Position numbers and translations under genes: made by a program
Shown here: one piece after another, positions 37,028-48,500 of the stretch
Layout of the letters: the number at the start of each line of letters is the position of its first letter
Numbering within the stretch: position 1 is the first letter of the stretch
Source of the DNA: Liolophura sinensis
Taxonomy: Eukaryota > Mollusca > Polyplacophora > Chitonida > Chitonidae
Direction of reading: 5' to 3'
Assembly (NCBI RefSeq): GCF_032854445.1
Contig: NC_088302.1
Coordinates: forward strand, 37,392,191-37,456,190
Length of the DNA: 64,000 nt
Notes under the pieces: model-generated
What the model saw: only the letters and a program-made list of their open reading frames with translations
Databases searched by the model: none
Told to the model about the DNA's origin: nothing

Positions 37028-37547
37028 CTATTTTTTTCTAAGAATAGAACTGAAAGAGGCTGAAGGCACGCCATGTAAAATGACAAACAGAACACTGTAA
37101 ATGTATCTGCTTTCATCTGTATTATATTCAGACTCATAAACAGGAGCATCAGTACAAATTCTGTGGATAGCCTAGGATGAATTACGATTGTGTTGTCTAC
37201 CTCACTATGAGCTTGATCACAAACGAGCACTGACGAGCGAATGCATATGCAAAGCCGAGTGCGAGTGCCCACCAAAACAATCCAGTTTCACTTTCAAAAT
37301 CACTTTCCAACTGATGTTTAAAATACACACTGTTGTTCTTGGATAACCAGTGTGTTTGAAATACTGAGATATTATCCATATGTTACAACAACACTTGTTT
37401 TGCAACCGGCATGACGAAGTCACCTGTGTAGCCTACACCCGCATATCCGTGGTGTGCACAATAACAGCAGTAGTCCGTTATGAACAACGCAAACGCTTTG
37501 TCACCCAGAAAATGCGTCTCACGAACTAAATTCAACTCCTTCGGCAT
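37028..37547 (-). CDS. possible three-exon small membrane protein (unrecognised)
   Basis: Exons would be 37424-37547 (ATG to ACACAG|GTGACT), 37201-37363 (ATCTCAG|TATTTC to GTGAG|GTAGAC) and 37028-37094 (TTTACAG|TGTTCT to TAG). All phases match and give 117 residues. The two introns would be only 60 and 106 nt. The protein starts MPKELNLVRETHFLGDKAFA, has a Cys/His-rich patch (CCYCAHH), and carries a hydrophobic stretch in exon 2 (GLFWWALALGFAYAF) flanked by acidic residues. It ends in Arg-Lys-Lys. I recognise no family. Upstream on the same strand are an inverted CCAAT and an X-box-like dyad. Exons 1-2 are the better part; exon 3 is speculative. A chance arrangement is possible. Confidence 0.35.
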
Positions 37548-37625
37548 CTTCTGCGCCAAAAGTTCTCTAGCTCAGAATTCCCCTGCGAAATGGTGCGCTA
37601 TGCTCAATTCTTTTTGAAACGTGAC

Positions 37626-37667
37626 GTTGCTTAGTAACGGTGGAACATTAATCAGCAATTTCATTGG
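37626..37667 (-). promoter_or_regulatory. X-box-like dyad and CCAAT box
   Basis: GTTGCTTAGTAAC (37626-37638) resembles the RFX X-box (two GTTGC-type half sites with a 3-bp gap), with one mismatch in the second arm. CCAAT on the minus strand lies at 37663-37667. Both are within 120 bp upstream of the possible ATG at 37547. Confidence 0.35.
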
Positions 37668-38079
37668 CCCAAAGAATCGACTAACATTTCTCACAGTTTG
37701 GAATGAAAGTAAAACATTAGATAACATCTTGTTATTCCGTAAATTAAGTTATAAGGGTTGACTTTTTTACGTTTGTTGGGGAATAAACAAAAGAACCGCT
37801 TTGCAAACTTTCTTATGAACCGTAACGCTGATTCACAGTCAAAAATATTAGTCAATTTTTAAATAAACATACTTTTACAGGCATGTGACATACTTTTACA
37901 GGGAAAATCACTTAATTTTTGAAACTGAAGAAATTTCGCTTTCTGTAATGTCAAAATTGGCATCCTAGCAAAACATTTGAACTAATATTTATTATGGACG
38001 TGTATTTTGTCAACTGGCTTCCCATCGGAAGGTATGCTGATCTTGAGTGAAATTCGTCATCGCCATTTGCACGATGGGG

Positions 38080-38410
38080 AAGAGTGCGTGATTTACAAAT
38101 AAACGACCGTCTTATTTGTAACTACATGTATCATTCCCTGCAATCTGTCCCGGTATCTCTGTGTGGATGGCATTCCCGTATCTCATCGTGCCCCTACCGA
38201 TAATAGCCGGGGCGCGTCTTCTTGGTAAAGTATGAAAGGATTTGATTACAATATGACCAGATAACAGGACAGCTCATAAATAAAATAAAGGCGATTCACT
38301 GGATTCCTAGTTACACCGAAATCGAATTAAAGAAGCAGAAAGACACATTCCCTGTTTCCTTTTTTGGTTTGGCCTCTCGTAAGAATCGCATTTTCTTTTT
38401 CTGTGGATGG
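38080..38410 (+). repeat. cluster module R, copy 7
   Basis: TACATGTATCATTCCCTGCA, CCGGTATCTCTGTGTGGATG, GGATTTGATTACAATATGAC and GACAGCTCATAAATAAAATA, in R order. Confidence 0.7.
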
Positions 38411-38436
38411 AATCTGCGTAAAAGTTTTAGCCGTCG

Positions 38437-38500
38437 TACGTGTATTAGTGAGGTACTTTTGAGTTCTGCGTAAAAAACCAATCAAACAAAATAAATTAAT
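38437..38500 (+). repeat. SINE tail fragment, diverged
   Basis: GAGGTACTTTTGAGTTCTGC, GTAAAAAACCAATCAAACAA and AATAAATTAA keep the SINE 3' end in sense orientation. Confidence 0.55.
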
Positions 38501-40246
38501 CACTCTTCGAAGTTTATTTATCTGGTTTTTCACCGTGTTGTTCATGGAGACATCTGTACAGGTACCCCCATGTATTAAATAAGTAAAATATCTTCGCCAA
38601 TATGAACCAATTAAACTTACACTCTACAGTCGTATTAAAATGCAATTGAACTTTTTGTTGCATTTTCTGGACAAATCCATACCAGCGTGTAGTGTGTAGG
38701 AAGTAGTACCCAGGATAAAACTCACAGTTATATTCTAAATGTGTTTCTCCACAGCATGGGTGAAACACTGCCGAGGTGGCGTTAAGTCATAATCGTTATT
38801 GTAAATGTGTAAACGTTGTACACAGTTACTTTATAGTAGCAGTGGATTGATAGTATTCAGTAGGTGTAAAACGATTGTTGCGATGACGAAAATGGGTGTC
38901 TTCCCCATTAGAACGTTTGCATGTGTTCGTGTTACTTACAATATGTTAAGTTAAGATGGACTCCAAAACAGTTTTCATATTTTCCCAAAGGTGAAATCAT
39001 TACTGTTAACGTTGTCCCGATAATCTGTGGTGAAGTAAATCCTTGTTGATTTTCAGTGAGATTCTTTGTCTTTTTAGAGGATGACAAGACAATAGCTCCT
39101 CTGGCTTCCCAAATCAGGTATGATATCGCAATAATTGAAGTCTGACCACACATAAATCATGAAGTTCGATCATTATCTCCTTATCTTAAACAAGGCTGGG
39201 AACTCTCAGTGGCTCAGTTTGTCCGAATCACTTTTCATGTTTCGCCTGAATCTGTGCTCTCGTCGTGTTTGATTTTGTGTAAATCGCTGACCTGTCTCCC
39301 ACAAGCCGTTGTTCTTGTTTCGCCTGAATCAAGGGTAAATTAAGCTCTCAGAGATTTTGTTGTGCTTTTAAGGACGGAGATTCGTCAATTTCCTTAGCCA
39401 AGGGCAATGATTTAGACCGATTTCCTGAACCCATAAACTATGAATTCTTTCATTTCCTGATTATTTTTAATGTGATATTTTCAATTCGTTTGCACACGCG
39501 TAAATGCCGAGAAAGTTGAGACACCACTGGTGGAATATACCACGTATAGTTTCTTTTGCTTGTCGGTACAGTTGGCCTGGAGCTGTTAACATGTAATCTA
39601 GTTCTTACGTAGTAGCGGTGACGTATGGTATAGCAGCAAAACCAGTTTTACGATGACTCCCAAGAGGAGTTTTCTTCTCCATAAAGACGCTTGCATGTGA
39701 TCTTATTGCTTACAATACTGACGTACATGTCCGCCAAACCGGTTTTGATATTTTCCCAGGCGTGATCCAATTACTGTCCCGCTTTCTGTGAGGAAGTAGA
39801 TCTCCACCTCTTTTTAACTAGATTCTTTATCCATTTTACATGGGGATGGTAAACTAATGGCAACATGGGGATGTTAGCCGACATCTTTTTTGTTGGTTTC
39901 GTGGTAAAAGTTAATGTCAACCCTCCGTTTAGTACCATGCCGGGTGATATGTCTGTTGGTGAATTTGTAAAATACCCTTATCAGTAATTCCAAAGTTTTA
40001 AAACAATTGCTTGTATGGATTTCAGATGCTATTGCAGATGCAGAAAAAGACGCATAACAAGCTGAGTGAAACTAAAACAGCTACGACAATTTGACTGCAC
40101 ATATATAATGAAGTTCGATCCCTTGATGCCTCATATGAAACGTACTTAAGGGCTCATTGTTCGGTGTTCTTGTCTCGCTTGAATCATTCCTGTCGTTGCA
40201 GTGTTCTTTTCTTCTATGAATCGTCGTCTCGACTGCATCGTTGTTG

Positions 40247-40312
40247 TATTCTTGGGGTTTAACTTCGAACTAAACAATCTTTCAGTGATATGACGACTAG
40301 GATGACTAAGTG
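40247..40312 (+). repeat. foldback / MITE-like 5' end fragment
   Basis: TTCTTGGGGTTTAACTTCGA, ACTAAACAATCTTTCAGTGA and TATGACGAC match the 5' terminus of the element at 41558 and the start of the one at 1640. Confidence 0.6.
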
Positions 40313-40415
40313 TGTGAACTAATAGGTGTGAAGTACTATTTTTAAAGTCTTAGGTATGAGCCGGCCCGTGCTTGTACCTAGATATTACGACTTACGAGGA
40401 TGACGATGAATCGCT

Positions 40416-40487
40416 AACGTCACAGCAGATTGGTCCCTGACCAATGACGTCACAGACTTTCGCTGCGGTTTTAAGTCAGGATATATG
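40416..40487. promoter_or_regulatory. CCAAT dyad with CRE sites, promoter-like
   Basis: A perfect inverted repeat ATTGGTC-CCT-GACCAAT (40429-40445) places two opposed CCAAT boxes. It is flanked by ACGTCACAG on the left (40418-40426) and the full palindromic CRE TGACGTCA (40445-40452, also followed by CAG) on the right. A TATA-like GATATATGAAA lies 30 bp further right (about 40480). CCAAT and CRE pairs are typical of animal core promoters bound by NF-Y and CREB/ATF. The gene it would serve is not identified. Confidence 0.45.
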
Positions 40488-40652
40488 AAACGAATTTGGC
40501 GATAGCCGGAATTCCAGTTTACCATGTTTATTTTTTATTTTATTTCTGTTTTACGTTGAGTATTTCAGCGGGCAGCATTATAATGGGACTGCCATTGTTC
40601 AAGTAATATACTCTTGAGTTCGGCTATAATCATTAGTCAAAATAAATCAAAT

Positions 40653-41274
40653 CACATCAAATTACTTTTGATATTCATTACCAATTAGTAAGAGGTTTAT
40701 CAGGAACATGGAACAGACCACTGGTTTCCTTCGGACACTCCCATTTTCTCCACATCATAAACCTGACTACCATCTTGTAAGTGAACAATTCTTGGACATG
40801 GCGATTAACACAAGTCAATCAATCAGCCAATCAGTCAGCCAGACTTAAAGTTCGTGACAATGTTTATGTTGTGGTAATGAGCACTCCCTTTTTCACCATG
40901 AGATGTACGAGATGTAATTACAGCAGTAAGAGTTCCACGGAAAGCATTTGTTTTATAACACAAAATGGAGATGGTGTCCCCTACGTTACCAAATCCATTT
41001 GTCTAAATGTCACACTTTTTTTCTAATAGCCCTTAGCAAATAAAACGTTTGTAACAAGCAAGAGAATGTTTCAAAATCGCTTAAGCAGCATGAAGAATAA
41101 TAAAAGTTGTTGCCGGAAGGAATTTCAGACCTAGTTTACTTGTTTGTCCCTTTCAATTACCGCTTTCAAGGCATTGTTGACCAATGGATATGAAGGGCAA
41201 TGAGCATGCTGCGTGGTTTGAGTGCGGGTTTATGTCAGGTGGATCCATGTACCATACCCCTTTGTACAGGCCAA
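40653..41274. other. no recognisable gene
   Basis: It contains an AATCA-type simple stretch (40665-40680) and TCAATCAATCAGCCAATCAG at about 40816. An 81-codon frame overlaps the latter and looks spurious. Confidence 0.45.
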
Positions 41275-41320
41275 ACTCTCATGAGTATGGCGTAAAACAC
41301 CAAACAAAATAAATACATGT
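41275..41320 (+). repeat. SINE tail fragment
   Basis: CTCATGAGTATGGCGTAAAA, CACCAAACAAAATAAATAC is the 3' end of the SINE in sense orientation. Confidence 0.65.
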
Positions 41321-41557
41321 AGAAATATTATTGACACGCAGTTAGAATATATCCATCAGTGACGTATTGTCTCTTTATATTTGTGTGGCTTTCTACTGTG
41401 AATAAATCTCTCAAGGGTAAAATGTGTAAATACATGGACTATGTCTGTTATTATACATTGTAGAGTGTAAAAGTGATATTTAATTTTGGCCTGGTGAACA
41501 TCCCTTCTCTCCAGCTGACAATTCCTCATATCTCAGCCGTCCGCATTTATGCATGTA

Positions 41558-41838
41558 TTCTTGGGGTTTTAACGTAGTACTTACATTTTGTTTCAGTCGT
41601 GACGACGAGAAGTTATTAGTTACGTGCACATGTACTGTGTCTGTCTTCTTGTGACAGGGCAAGTCCATGCCGCCAATGTGCTGCCGAAACTTAAGTATCG
41701 TGCCGATTAGACCAGGCTTGACACCCCACCAACTCACATTGTACTCTCACGGGCCCAACCAGTCCTGTTTTCTTGCTCTAAACCTCAGTGCTGATGGCCA
41801 ATCGAGGCAGTGACAAGTACCATTTTTAAAATCTTGGA
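41558..41838 (+). repeat. foldback / MITE-like element, copy C
   Basis: TTCTTGGGGTTTTAACGTAG begins the copy. It carries CAAGTCCATGCCGCCAATGT, GTGCTGCCGAAACTTAAGTA, GGGCCCAACCAGTCCTG and CTCAGTGCTGATGGCCAATC to AAGTACCATTTTTAAAATCT. It has the 5' terminus but not the inverted 3' end. Confidence 0.65.
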
Positions 41839-42650
41839 TTCCCTTAGCATGCACTCTCTGTTTATATACATGTATAAAAATGTCTATTGTTTGGATATAT
41901 TAATGATTGTTGTATAATCTTATATGTCGGACTGACCTGTATGTTTACTTAATAAAGCACAGTTTTTGTTTTATTTTTACGATAGTTGGACGTCAAAATC
42001 AAGAAGGTTTCACGAGTGTGCTCGTAAAACACTGATGTATGCAAGTACAGCTGTGTAACGGTACATGTGTTCGTGCACAGCTTGTCGCTTATTTGGTTTG
42101 GTCGGAAAAATACGCCACTGCAATTATTTGCAATTATCGTTATGTAAGGTTACTTTTTGTACATTTCTCCCAACATTGCAAATGAAAACAGTTATACTTA
42201 TGGGCATTGTCTGAACTCGGATAATATGGACCCAGTCTTGTAACCACTGTGGAATTCATTGTCGGAAATATCATTAGAAATTCTTTGTGTCAAATATATG
42301 GAAGTGACAATACTATACACACTTCTGAACACGTACCTGATGCGTGCATGTCATGACCTTTTATTTGTTTATTAATGACAAACAAGAATAAACGCTGCAT
42401 TTAGTCACGGTGCAAAGGGAATGACCTCACTACAACGGTATAGAAATACATCCACCTCTCAGTTGACATACTAACCTATATACTTGCTAGTAGACAGAAG
42501 TAGCTGCTATGACATCCAGGAACAAATTTCCAATCATACCTAATACATGAAGATGAAACGTGCTTGAGACTCTGAGTACTTTACGAAGAGACTTGGAGCC
42601 AAACTTATTTTATCTAAGAGTGCTGTAAATTACACATACCGGACACACAG
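41839..42650. other. no recognisable gene
   Basis: AT-rich. I found nothing beyond short open frames. Confidence 0.45.
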
Positions 42651-42689
42651 ACTTGTCTCCCCTACCCGACATCTTCTGTCCCACAGTGA

Positions 42690-42929
42690 GCTTTGTCTAT
42701 GCGCGAGAGTTACATAGACATATTTATCATTGGCCTTTGTGTCGGCCGAATCTCGCCAATATTTACCCAGTTTGCCCTCACCAACGACTTCCAATTCGGC
42801 GGGGTTCTGCCCGAGGAGAGCCTGTCCTCACTGTTATATGACATTCGCCAAGCACTGAATCGCTATAAAGGCCACAATTACGAAAAATCGAAGAGTTTTA
42901 CCAGAGAGCAAAGACTTAGGTCTGATTGA
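42690..42929 (+). CDS. possible terminal coding exon, unrecognised
   Basis: A pyrimidine-rich tract with TCTGTCCCACAG ends at about 42685. It precedes a frame running to TGA at 42927-42929. The frame reads SYIDIFIIGLCVGRISPIF, then FALTNDFQFGGVLPEES, SLLYDIRQALNRYKGHNYEK and a basic end. The composition looks more protein-like than the surrounding frames (few rare-residue runs, mixed hydrophobic then charged). I do not recognise the family. No partner exon was found. It could still be chance. Confidence 0.25.
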   Translation, partial: ALSMRESYIDIFIIGLCVGRISPIFTQFALTNDFQFGGVLPEESLSSLLYDIRQALNRYKGHNYEKSKSFTREQRLRSD

Positions 42930-45200
42930 TAATCATTTGAATGTCACCAGGCAAGAGCTGTGGAATTCAATAAGACAAGATTTGGCGGTTGTAAGTTTGA
43001 ACTGGCATGCCAATTGACCTACCCTGGACGAGGCCACGACTGTGGGCTAGGCTCCAGTTGTTATCTCTAATGCCAGGTAAAGCCACTTGACACAGCTTAA
43101 AGGATTTACGTACACGCTTATATGTACGGTGGGAAAGGCGCGGAAATGGGCCTTGGAGTCAGGGAAATTGTCTGGGATGATAACTGTCTGCGATGATCAA
43201 AAATGTTTGGGTTACATTAATCTTTTTCTTCACTTATAGCTGATAAAGAATTTATTAACAATAAAAAGGACATAGGTGTGATCAAGAACAGCGACGCAAG
43301 AGCATTTCAAAACTATTAAAATACTTTTTATTAAGAGAGTAGTTGTCATAGTTTTACCTCAGGGTTTTGTCTAACTATTTCTGTATATGCTTAAATGGCA
43401 GCAAATTGACAACCCCACAGAACCATAGCTTACTTTGAATTATTTTAAAAAATGAAGGGTTGTTAGCTGCATTTTTTTTTAGACGTCGCTGTTCTAGAAT
43501 TACGCAAAAATTCAAGAAGCAATTTAGAAGGAACTAAACAGGCAGCCTATGTTACTTAAACGCTGCGGTGAGTTTAAAAGAACCCATTGGAATCAACTCG
43601 TACGTAACCTGTGTAAATATCACCTTACATATATGTATTGCGGCTCATAGCGACAAATTTTGTCTTTAAGCTCTCTGTATATCGTCATGGATATACTGAC
43701 TGACATCACAAAACAGTAGCAACCAAAATAAATGAAATTTGACAGAAACACACTTTGACAACTGCAAGAACTTGGTAAAATTGCTTCCGGGCAAAATGGT
43801 GTGTAGTTTATTGAGAAAGTTTTGAATTAGCGGTGAGGGGATGCAATAGTCAGTTTTAATCAAACACAAACTCCTAAATGGTCACAGCAGGTCATGAGCA
43901 ATATTGAGCGGCTGCTCAATGAAATGTGTTGTGCGCATAGGGCAAGCATACATCATGACACGCACACATGAATTCCGATTTCAAAGATGAGTTTATATAT
44001 AATACAGTCATGAATGAAAAGAAAAATCAACAGATCAATGAACAAAAGCGTCATAGGGCGCCAAAATATACCTTCTATGGAAGGCAGTTGTCTTTTTTGC
44101 TTTAGAAATACTGATATGAGTGTAGCATTTATTCAAGTTACGTAAATGCTTCCCATTCATTGTACATACTGCTATTGACACCACTTTAAATGTTCAGGGT
44201 TTGCTATATATTATTGAAAAATAGAGGTGACATATTAAGATGTGCATTGGAAAGTTCTTGGAAATTTGTGCTCACAGCCTCAAGTGCTTTTTTATGTACG
44301 AGAATCTATGTATACAGTGCATAAATGTAAGCCATTCATTCTCCACTGTGCGAATATTTTCTGTTAAGAAATCCGATATTGGGGTACGATTAGAGAAGAC
44401 TTTATACAAACAAGGTACATTGCCCGCCTAAAACAAGTATGTCCAAAAAGTGTACTCATTAGTTCTTTCGTTCTGTAATAGGCAACTACTTTTGTGTAGC
44501 TGTGCCCGTAAAAGGTAAGAGGTAGGTGATAAGCACTTGTAGCGTAACAGGACAGAATGATGCGTTTCTACATAGCTTTCAAGCGACTTGTGTAGGCGAG
44601 AATTTAATTGACAATTACTTATTTTTACCAGCTTTGGAAATCAGCTTCATTTATGACCAAAAAGCATGAAAGTGATCAAACGTGTGGGAACATGGATAAA
44701 GCTGATTTGCAATTTGTGTTCAAATTGCTTGTGAGTTCAGAGGAATTCAGAAGATTAAAAGTGGTGAAGTTCTAACTATAGGCGTCGTGAAACTTGGATT
44801 CTATTACAAAGTTTTTATCACAAGGATGATCAGCTGAAAATAACTGCTGCATCGCAGGACAGTTTCTTTTATGAATTCTCTTAAATTATTGTAAAAGGTG
44901 GTAATCTTTGATCCACCACAAAATAACCAACATCATATTTTTCTTCCCACTGTTTCCAACCGATCGTTCATAGTATTCCATCGACAAAAACGACCGATGT
45001 CAATTAGTCTATTTACTCTGCCTGCACTATGCAAGTATTGGCTGAAGACTGATGAGTAGCATTTTACCATGACATACAGCATGTTCATCAAGTTGGCGGT
45101 TTTTTGTACATAATCATCACATGTTTCCATTGTCTTAAACAGCACGTAAAGCAAACAAATGTTCAACTCTCGTGCGTTTGGTTACATTTAAAAACTTTCG
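42930..45200. other. region 3' of the receptor gene, no recognisable gene
   Basis: The receptor's 3' UTR should lie in the right part (minus strand, below 45201). I could not fix a polyadenylation site. An AATAAA on the minus strand at 44128-44133 is over 1 kb from the stop. Confidence 0.4.
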
Positions 45201-45509
45201 CTACGAATCTCGCAGATAAACAATCCAATAGATAACATTTAAAAAAGCAAATGACAGCGGGAACAGAATCCTACTCAGTTTGTCTATCTCACTGACACTA
45301 TTCCCAGCCAAGGGATCCGTCTGGAATCTCCTTATTCTGTGGCCAACGTTTCCACTTAAGCAGTACCAAACAGAAGTCCAGCAACTGTCACGGTATTTTT
45401 GGTTCTCCACATCCACGATCGTATTGGTCATCCGGCCCTGGCCGTCCGACAGTAACATGTCATTCTCACGCCCATATTGGTCATTATTCTTCACAACCAT
45501 GGCGTTTTC
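45201..45509 (-). CDS. receptor exon 8: cytoplasmic loop and TM4
   Basis: The acceptor is CTTTCCATAG|GAAAAC, and the stop TAG is at 45201-45203. It encodes residues 384-485. A polar loop (ENAMVVKNND...) is followed by VSEIDKLSRILFPLSFAFL and NVIYWIVYLRDS, the standard Cys-loop TM4 with the conserved Ile-Asp-x-Leu-Ser-Arg start. Phase 0. Confidence 0.92.
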   Translation of the reverse strand, partial: ENAMVVKNNDQYGRENDMLLSDGQGRMTNTIVDVENQKYRDSCWTSVWYCLSGNVGHRIRRFQTDPLAGNSVSEIDKLSRILFPLSFAFLNVIYWIVYLRDS

Positions 45510-48500
45510 CTATGGAAAGCAAGAGAAACAGTGATTATCAGCAGTTTGCTAAATTTAAAGCGATTAAGATTTAAACCTTTTCCGCCGAGGTAAACAAACA
45601 CGGATGAAGCAAAATTAATATTTGTGTCTAGCGCCACGAGAAATTTCGGTTTATTTAATTTCGCTCAATGTGGTATAAGACCAGTTCCATGCCCTACATA
45701 TCTTCTTTTATCTCTGCATATCTGCATGTAGTAAATGTAAATATCACCGGGTATCTTGGCCTGATAAGTTGTCAGAAGATTTTTGTGTAGGATTTTTATC
45801 TCTACTAAAGACTGATTGAAGAAGACTACACAATGGCCTTCTTTAACAATACAACTATCAAATGAAGATGTTTCATCCGAAACTGTGAGATACAAAGCGA
45901 GAGATAAGCTGTCTAATCATTAATTATTTACTCAGACAAAGGTTCTACAGCAAACAAATGGCTATTTGTGTCGGATTTTATAGACTGGAAGGACAACCGT
46001 TTTCACGCGTTTCTCTGTGCGTCTTTTTTTAATGTAATGGTCGATTTCTACCTCAGCTCACCTCTTCGAGTTTTTCGTCCTTCTTGGCGTCCTTCGCCGG
46101 TAGTTTCGTGTAGAAATGTACTCCACTATACTGGACCAAAGAGGCAAACACGTAAAAGAAACACATAATAAAAAATATGTCCAGCGCTGTGGCATAGGAT
46201 ACTTGTGGTAAGCCAACTCTGACAGTGATGCCGATAGTGGCCGTACTTAAAACAGTGGTAACACCTGCGAACAAGAAAAAAAGCCATCTTACATGTTCAT
46301 TCCATAACAGGACGCAAACATCTGCAAGAACAATGCACACAAGGTAGAATATAAAGGACTACTGAAATACATGCTGTGTTTACACTTGGGCACTTCTTTC
46401 TTTTGTAAGCTACAGTGTGGAAATAGAGAACGCCTTCATAAAAATATTTTTAGCATATTGCAATTACAGTGTTTTTCTTGTTTACAGGTATGTCCGCCTT
46501 TTCCTTGTTGCCGCACTCATTAAAATAGCTTTACAGTATTAAGAAATCATATAATATATATTTTCGAAAAGGTATAGAAAATCTGTTTATCTACCGACTT
46601 CTTATATCATCAACTGGTTAAATCCAATTTCTGTATGATGTTTAGGCTATGTATTGCATTACGATTTCCATGGCGTGTTCTAAGTTGCTTAGTTATGTAA
46701 ATCTATTCCAAAGCGTGAAAACGTGTAGACATCTGAGCTGTTTCTATTGACGAAATCAGGACCGACCACAGTTCAAGAGGCCTTTTGCTCCAAGAATAGT
46801 TTTGGTACCCGATTTTAATTCTAAAGTTAGTTAAGGAAACAGACAACGACAATTCACTCCAGGCCACATTCCCACTTAAATTTCTTGCGAAGACAGCCGC
46901 ATGTAATTCGTTTCGCCAGGGAAGAAATACGGAAATTGTTACCTGAAGAGACCGGCATTACACATCAGAAAGCCCGTATAGAAGTGACAGTCAAGGTGTC
47001 AGTAGGTCTAAAAAATCGATACTCAACGGTCGTGGTAAAACGGAAAAGATTGCCAATGATTGGAATCCAATGCCTTCCAATTATTGCTTATGTCAGAAAA
47101 ATCGTGGTAGGGCGCTGATGATAGAAAAGCACCTGACACCCGAACTTGAGGCTCTCTCCCGGCTACTGAAGGCTGACACTATGGAGACCTTTGTTGCCAA
47201 CGGACCAATAAGCAAGATCCAAAAGACATTCTCACTGAATCGATCCGCCACATTGCGTTTTTAGACATCCATTGCTAAACATCACTAATTGACACCATGG
47301 CAGATTTGTAGCTTGCAGCTCACTCTATCGACAACTTCCGGCCTTCAACTTTTGATGTTAAGTGCACCAGAATGCCTCATATCCTACATTCATTAAGGTC
47401 GACTCCTATTTTTGTTGCTACATTTCTCAAGAAATGCCACTGTTTCTTCCTCTTGTAAAGGTTTGAAACCCTCTTTTAATTAGTAATGTAAACTATTTTG
47501 CAAAACTTACAACACAACGCATTCATCATGCAAAGAATGCTGTAATGATAAAACTAGTTTGCCTCACAGAGCTTGGAGTCTGATCCCCTTAGAAGATCGA
47601 CGACCGAATTGGTCAAAAAGACAAGTGATTGTAAATAGCTGAAAAGCGCTCAAGTCTGAAGGGCAATTGGATTACGCTCTAACCAAAGGCGGATATTGCT
47701 CCATCAATTTAACCTATCAAGGTGATTACGGATTTTGCTTGGGCACATGGCTTTTCTTCAAGTGTTTTCCGTCGATAAGCTAAGATTTGTCTGGATTTGC
47801 CAAAAAATCAAACTTGACCATAAACTTGAATAGGGTGAATGACTTGAAGACAGCGCATCAGGTATCGGCTTTGTACACCGAGTAACCATCAGTTTACATA
47901 TTCAGTTAAATAATTCTGCTGTGGTAGGAAGCTAAACTAAATATTTGCTATGCATTTCTCTGTTTAATGAGAAATTTTTGAGTGCAAGGTTTCTAAACGA
48001 GAAAGTGACGAGGGCTGATTTTAAAGACACATTTAGTAGGATATATGGGTTAAATGTGAAAATATTCCTTTTGTACAATAACTGAAGGCTGGAACGGATA
48101 ATAATGAAAGATAAAAGCGGTTAAAACAATAATATGGAACATCCTGGCGCAGTTTCCGAGCCTCACATAGATTGTACATGTGGATGTGTGTTTCACTACT
48201 ACTGGACTGTATGCTTATTTGCCACACACATGTATTTGCTTTATTACATACATGTATACGTAACTGTCTGACCAAAAGATTTAAATGATTGAACCAAAAA
48301 TCGAATATCCGTCGAGCACTGGGCCAAAATATCCATTATATTTAGTCCAAATTGCAATGAGCTTCGACAGACATAATACCGGAAAATATGGGCTAACATA
48401 ATGGAAATCTTGATTTTGTGTTCAGGTTATTACTATTTGCCCACCCAGAGTAATGAGACTGACTGGTTTCTTCTGACACACATATACGTATCACGTACGA

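Larger units (their letters stand above)
36955..37905. other. segment inserted into (or kept only in) one cluster unit
   Basis: The cluster sequence before about 36955 matches up to about 31095. It resumes after about 37905 with GGGAAAATCACTTAATTTTT (31115 region). The intervening 0.95 kb has no counterpart in the other units. Its left edge has an A/T-rich inverted pair (CGATTGG ... CCAATCAATCG). It holds the possible gene at 37028-37547 and its upstream motifs. Confidence 0.55.
21240..40260. repeat. cluster of diverged tandem units (modules Q-P-T-R-S)
   Basis: The same set of non-coding modules recurs here four to seven times, usually in the order Q, P, T, R, S. Q copies: about 21250-21720, 24735-25100, 33895-34110, 35340-35760. 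P: 22050-22510, 25205-25650, 30077-30520, 32565-32833 (internally deleted), 35886-36325. T: about 22520-22650, 25690-25830, 30590-30680, 32840-32910, 34115-34240, 36400-36560. R: 23110-23480, 26800-27240, 29745-29965, 31255-31520, 33025-33480, 34840-35110, 38080-38410. S: 24430-24600, 31550-31700, 38905-39070, 39680-39850. The copies differ by many substitutions and indels, so the duplication is old. No frame stays open across copies, so I infer no protein. Later insertions (SINEs, the Penelope-like element, the 37 kb segment) interrupt single units. Confidence 0.75.
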
